6,748 bases of DNA, taken from NCBI GenBank assembly GCA_025937075.1, contig JAICSD010000250.1:1-6748 (forward strand). Reading direction: 5' to 3'. A program made the position numbers and the translations under genes. Origin of the DNA: Vicinamibacteria bacterium (GTDB lineage Bacteria > Acidobacteriota > Vicinamibacteria > Vicinamibacterales > 2-12-FULL-66-21). Of the stretch, positions 6,078 through 6,748 are shown one piece after another. Below the pieces are notes generated by a model that saw only the letters and a program-made list of their open reading frames with translations, did no database searches and had not been told where the DNA came from. Positions within the stretch are counted from its first letter, which is position 1; each line of letters starts with the position of its first letter.

Positions 6078-6738
6078 GGCAGTGCTCGTGGTGCGGTTCC
6101 AGGAATGCCGCTACGATCGACGAGATGGCCGCATTCCACTCGTGCGCGCCGTCGTAGACCACGGGCCTGACCTCGACGTCGCGCGCTCTCAACGCCGCCA
6201 CATCCGCGTCGAACTTCGCCTGCGTGTACCACTCGTCCTGCTCGCCGCGCGCAAGGAGAACGGAGGGGAACCTGGATGCGGCGTCCGCGAGCAGTTCGGG
6301 CGGCACGTCGCCTCCGACGGCGATCACGCCCGATGCACGATCCGGCCCGCGCACGGCCGCGCGAAACGCCATCGCCACGCCCTGCGAGAAACCGGTGAAG
6401 ACGACGCGGGTGAACTGGTCGTGCGGGACGACGTCGAGCGCCGCAGCGACATATGCGACGTTGTCCGTGATGGCCGCGTCTCGATCCTCGCGAGTCATCC
6501 AGCTCGCGACAACGTCCTGGCTGCGTCCCCTGTAGAAGCGGTGCAGCCCCTGAACGGACACCAGCGTCCACATATCCGCGCCGGGAATTTCCATCATGCG
6601 CGCCATCTGGATCGCCGCGTTTTCCATGTATCCATGAAACCCGACGAGTAGACCGCGGGACGCCGCGGCCTGCGCGGGCCCCACGAGCAAGCGCCCCAGC
6701 GGGAGCCCGGGAAGCACGTGGATATCCGCTTCAAGCAA
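6070..6738 (-). CDS. Alpha/beta hydrolase, phospholipase/carboxylesterase type
   Basis: About 222 residues are seen. The chain shows the oxyanion segment LLVGFHGYMENA (30-41), the nucleophile elbow VVFTGFSQGVAMAFRAA with Ser118, the acid in LLARGEQDEWYT (Asp168) and the histidine in VVYDGAHEWN (His199). This Ser-Asp-His triad and the spacing fit the bacterial carboxylesterase / lysophospholipase family (PF02230, about 200-220 residues), which hydrolyses short-chain or lysophospholipid esters in the cytosol. The 5' end is uncertain. The given start is TTG at 6738, but the G-rich stretch just before it is too close to be its binding site, and the frame stays open to the window edge, so the true start may lie outside. 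The C terminus ends PHHEHCHA, a His/Cys-rich tail. It is probably the first visible gene of an operon with the patatin. Confidence 0.88.
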   Translation of the reverse strand: MLEADIHVLPGLPLGRLLVGPAQAAASRGLLVGFHGYMENAAIQMARMMEIPGADMWTLVSVQGLHRFYRGRSQDVVASWMTREDRDAAITDNVAYVAAALDVVPHDQFTRVVFTGFSQGVAMAFRAAVRGPDRASGVIAVGGDVPPELLADAASRFPSVLLARGEQDEWYTQAKFDADVAALRARDVEVRPVVYDGAHEWNAAISSIVAAFLEPHHEHCHA

Positions 6739-6748
6739 GCCCCCACCG

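Noticed and set aside
4962..6170. Long plus-strand ORF (402 codons) opposite the patatin gene
   Set aside because: It has an Arg/Asp/Val-rich composition and no domain, while the minus strand carries every patatin motif.

Overview
The window is GC-rich bacterial chromosome with dense, mostly minus-strand genes, short gaps and overlapping starts and stops. The gene mix (ECF sigma factor with a zinc-binding anti-sigma factor, DUF1059, MOSC, patatin, a secreted protein of unknown family, a sulfatase-type tail) and the base composition would suit a soil or environmental Acidobacteriota-like or similar GC-rich lineage. No rRNA or marker gene is present, so this assignment is a weak inference. I see no tRNA, rRNA, CRISPR array, insertion sequence or origin, and no stretch above 300 bases lacks a gene.

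Layout on the + coordinate axis. (1) 1-176, minus: a 38-residue single-span membrane peptide with a good ribosome binding site, overlapping by GTGA the start of an NmrA-type atypical SDR that runs off the left edge. (2) 248-1356, minus: a four-span membrane protein coupled by an ATGA overlap to a secreted protein with three ComEA-like helix-hairpin-helix repeats. (3) 1452-2793, minus: a DUF1059 protein, then an ECF sigma factor, then a soluble zinc-binding anti-sigma factor, followed by a stranded fragment that looks like the C-terminal end of a sulfatase. (4) 2898-3566, plus: the only plus-strand gene, a MOSC-domain protein, divergent from DUF1059. The shared 104-bp promoter region carries a perfect 8-bp inverted repeat. 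(5) 3577-6738, minus: an alpha/beta hydrolase of the phospholipase/carboxylesterase type, a patatin-like phospholipase overlapping it by 8 bp, then after 62 bp a secreted protein whose motif layout resembles a protein-kinase-like (HipA/FAM20-like) fold.

Functional reading. Region 3 looks like a small stress-response switch: a soluble anti-sigma factor with Cys/His zinc ligands would hold the sigma factor until a cytoplasmic signal (plausibly thiol or redox) releases it, and DUF1059 is probably in the same transcript. Region 5 pairs two serine hydrolases likely to act on lipids or esters with an exported protein, but their joint role is unknown. The most interesting items are the secreted kinase-like protein, the DUF1059/sigma/anti-sigma module with its divergent palindrome, and the sulfatase-like remnant in frame behind the anti-sigma stop codon.
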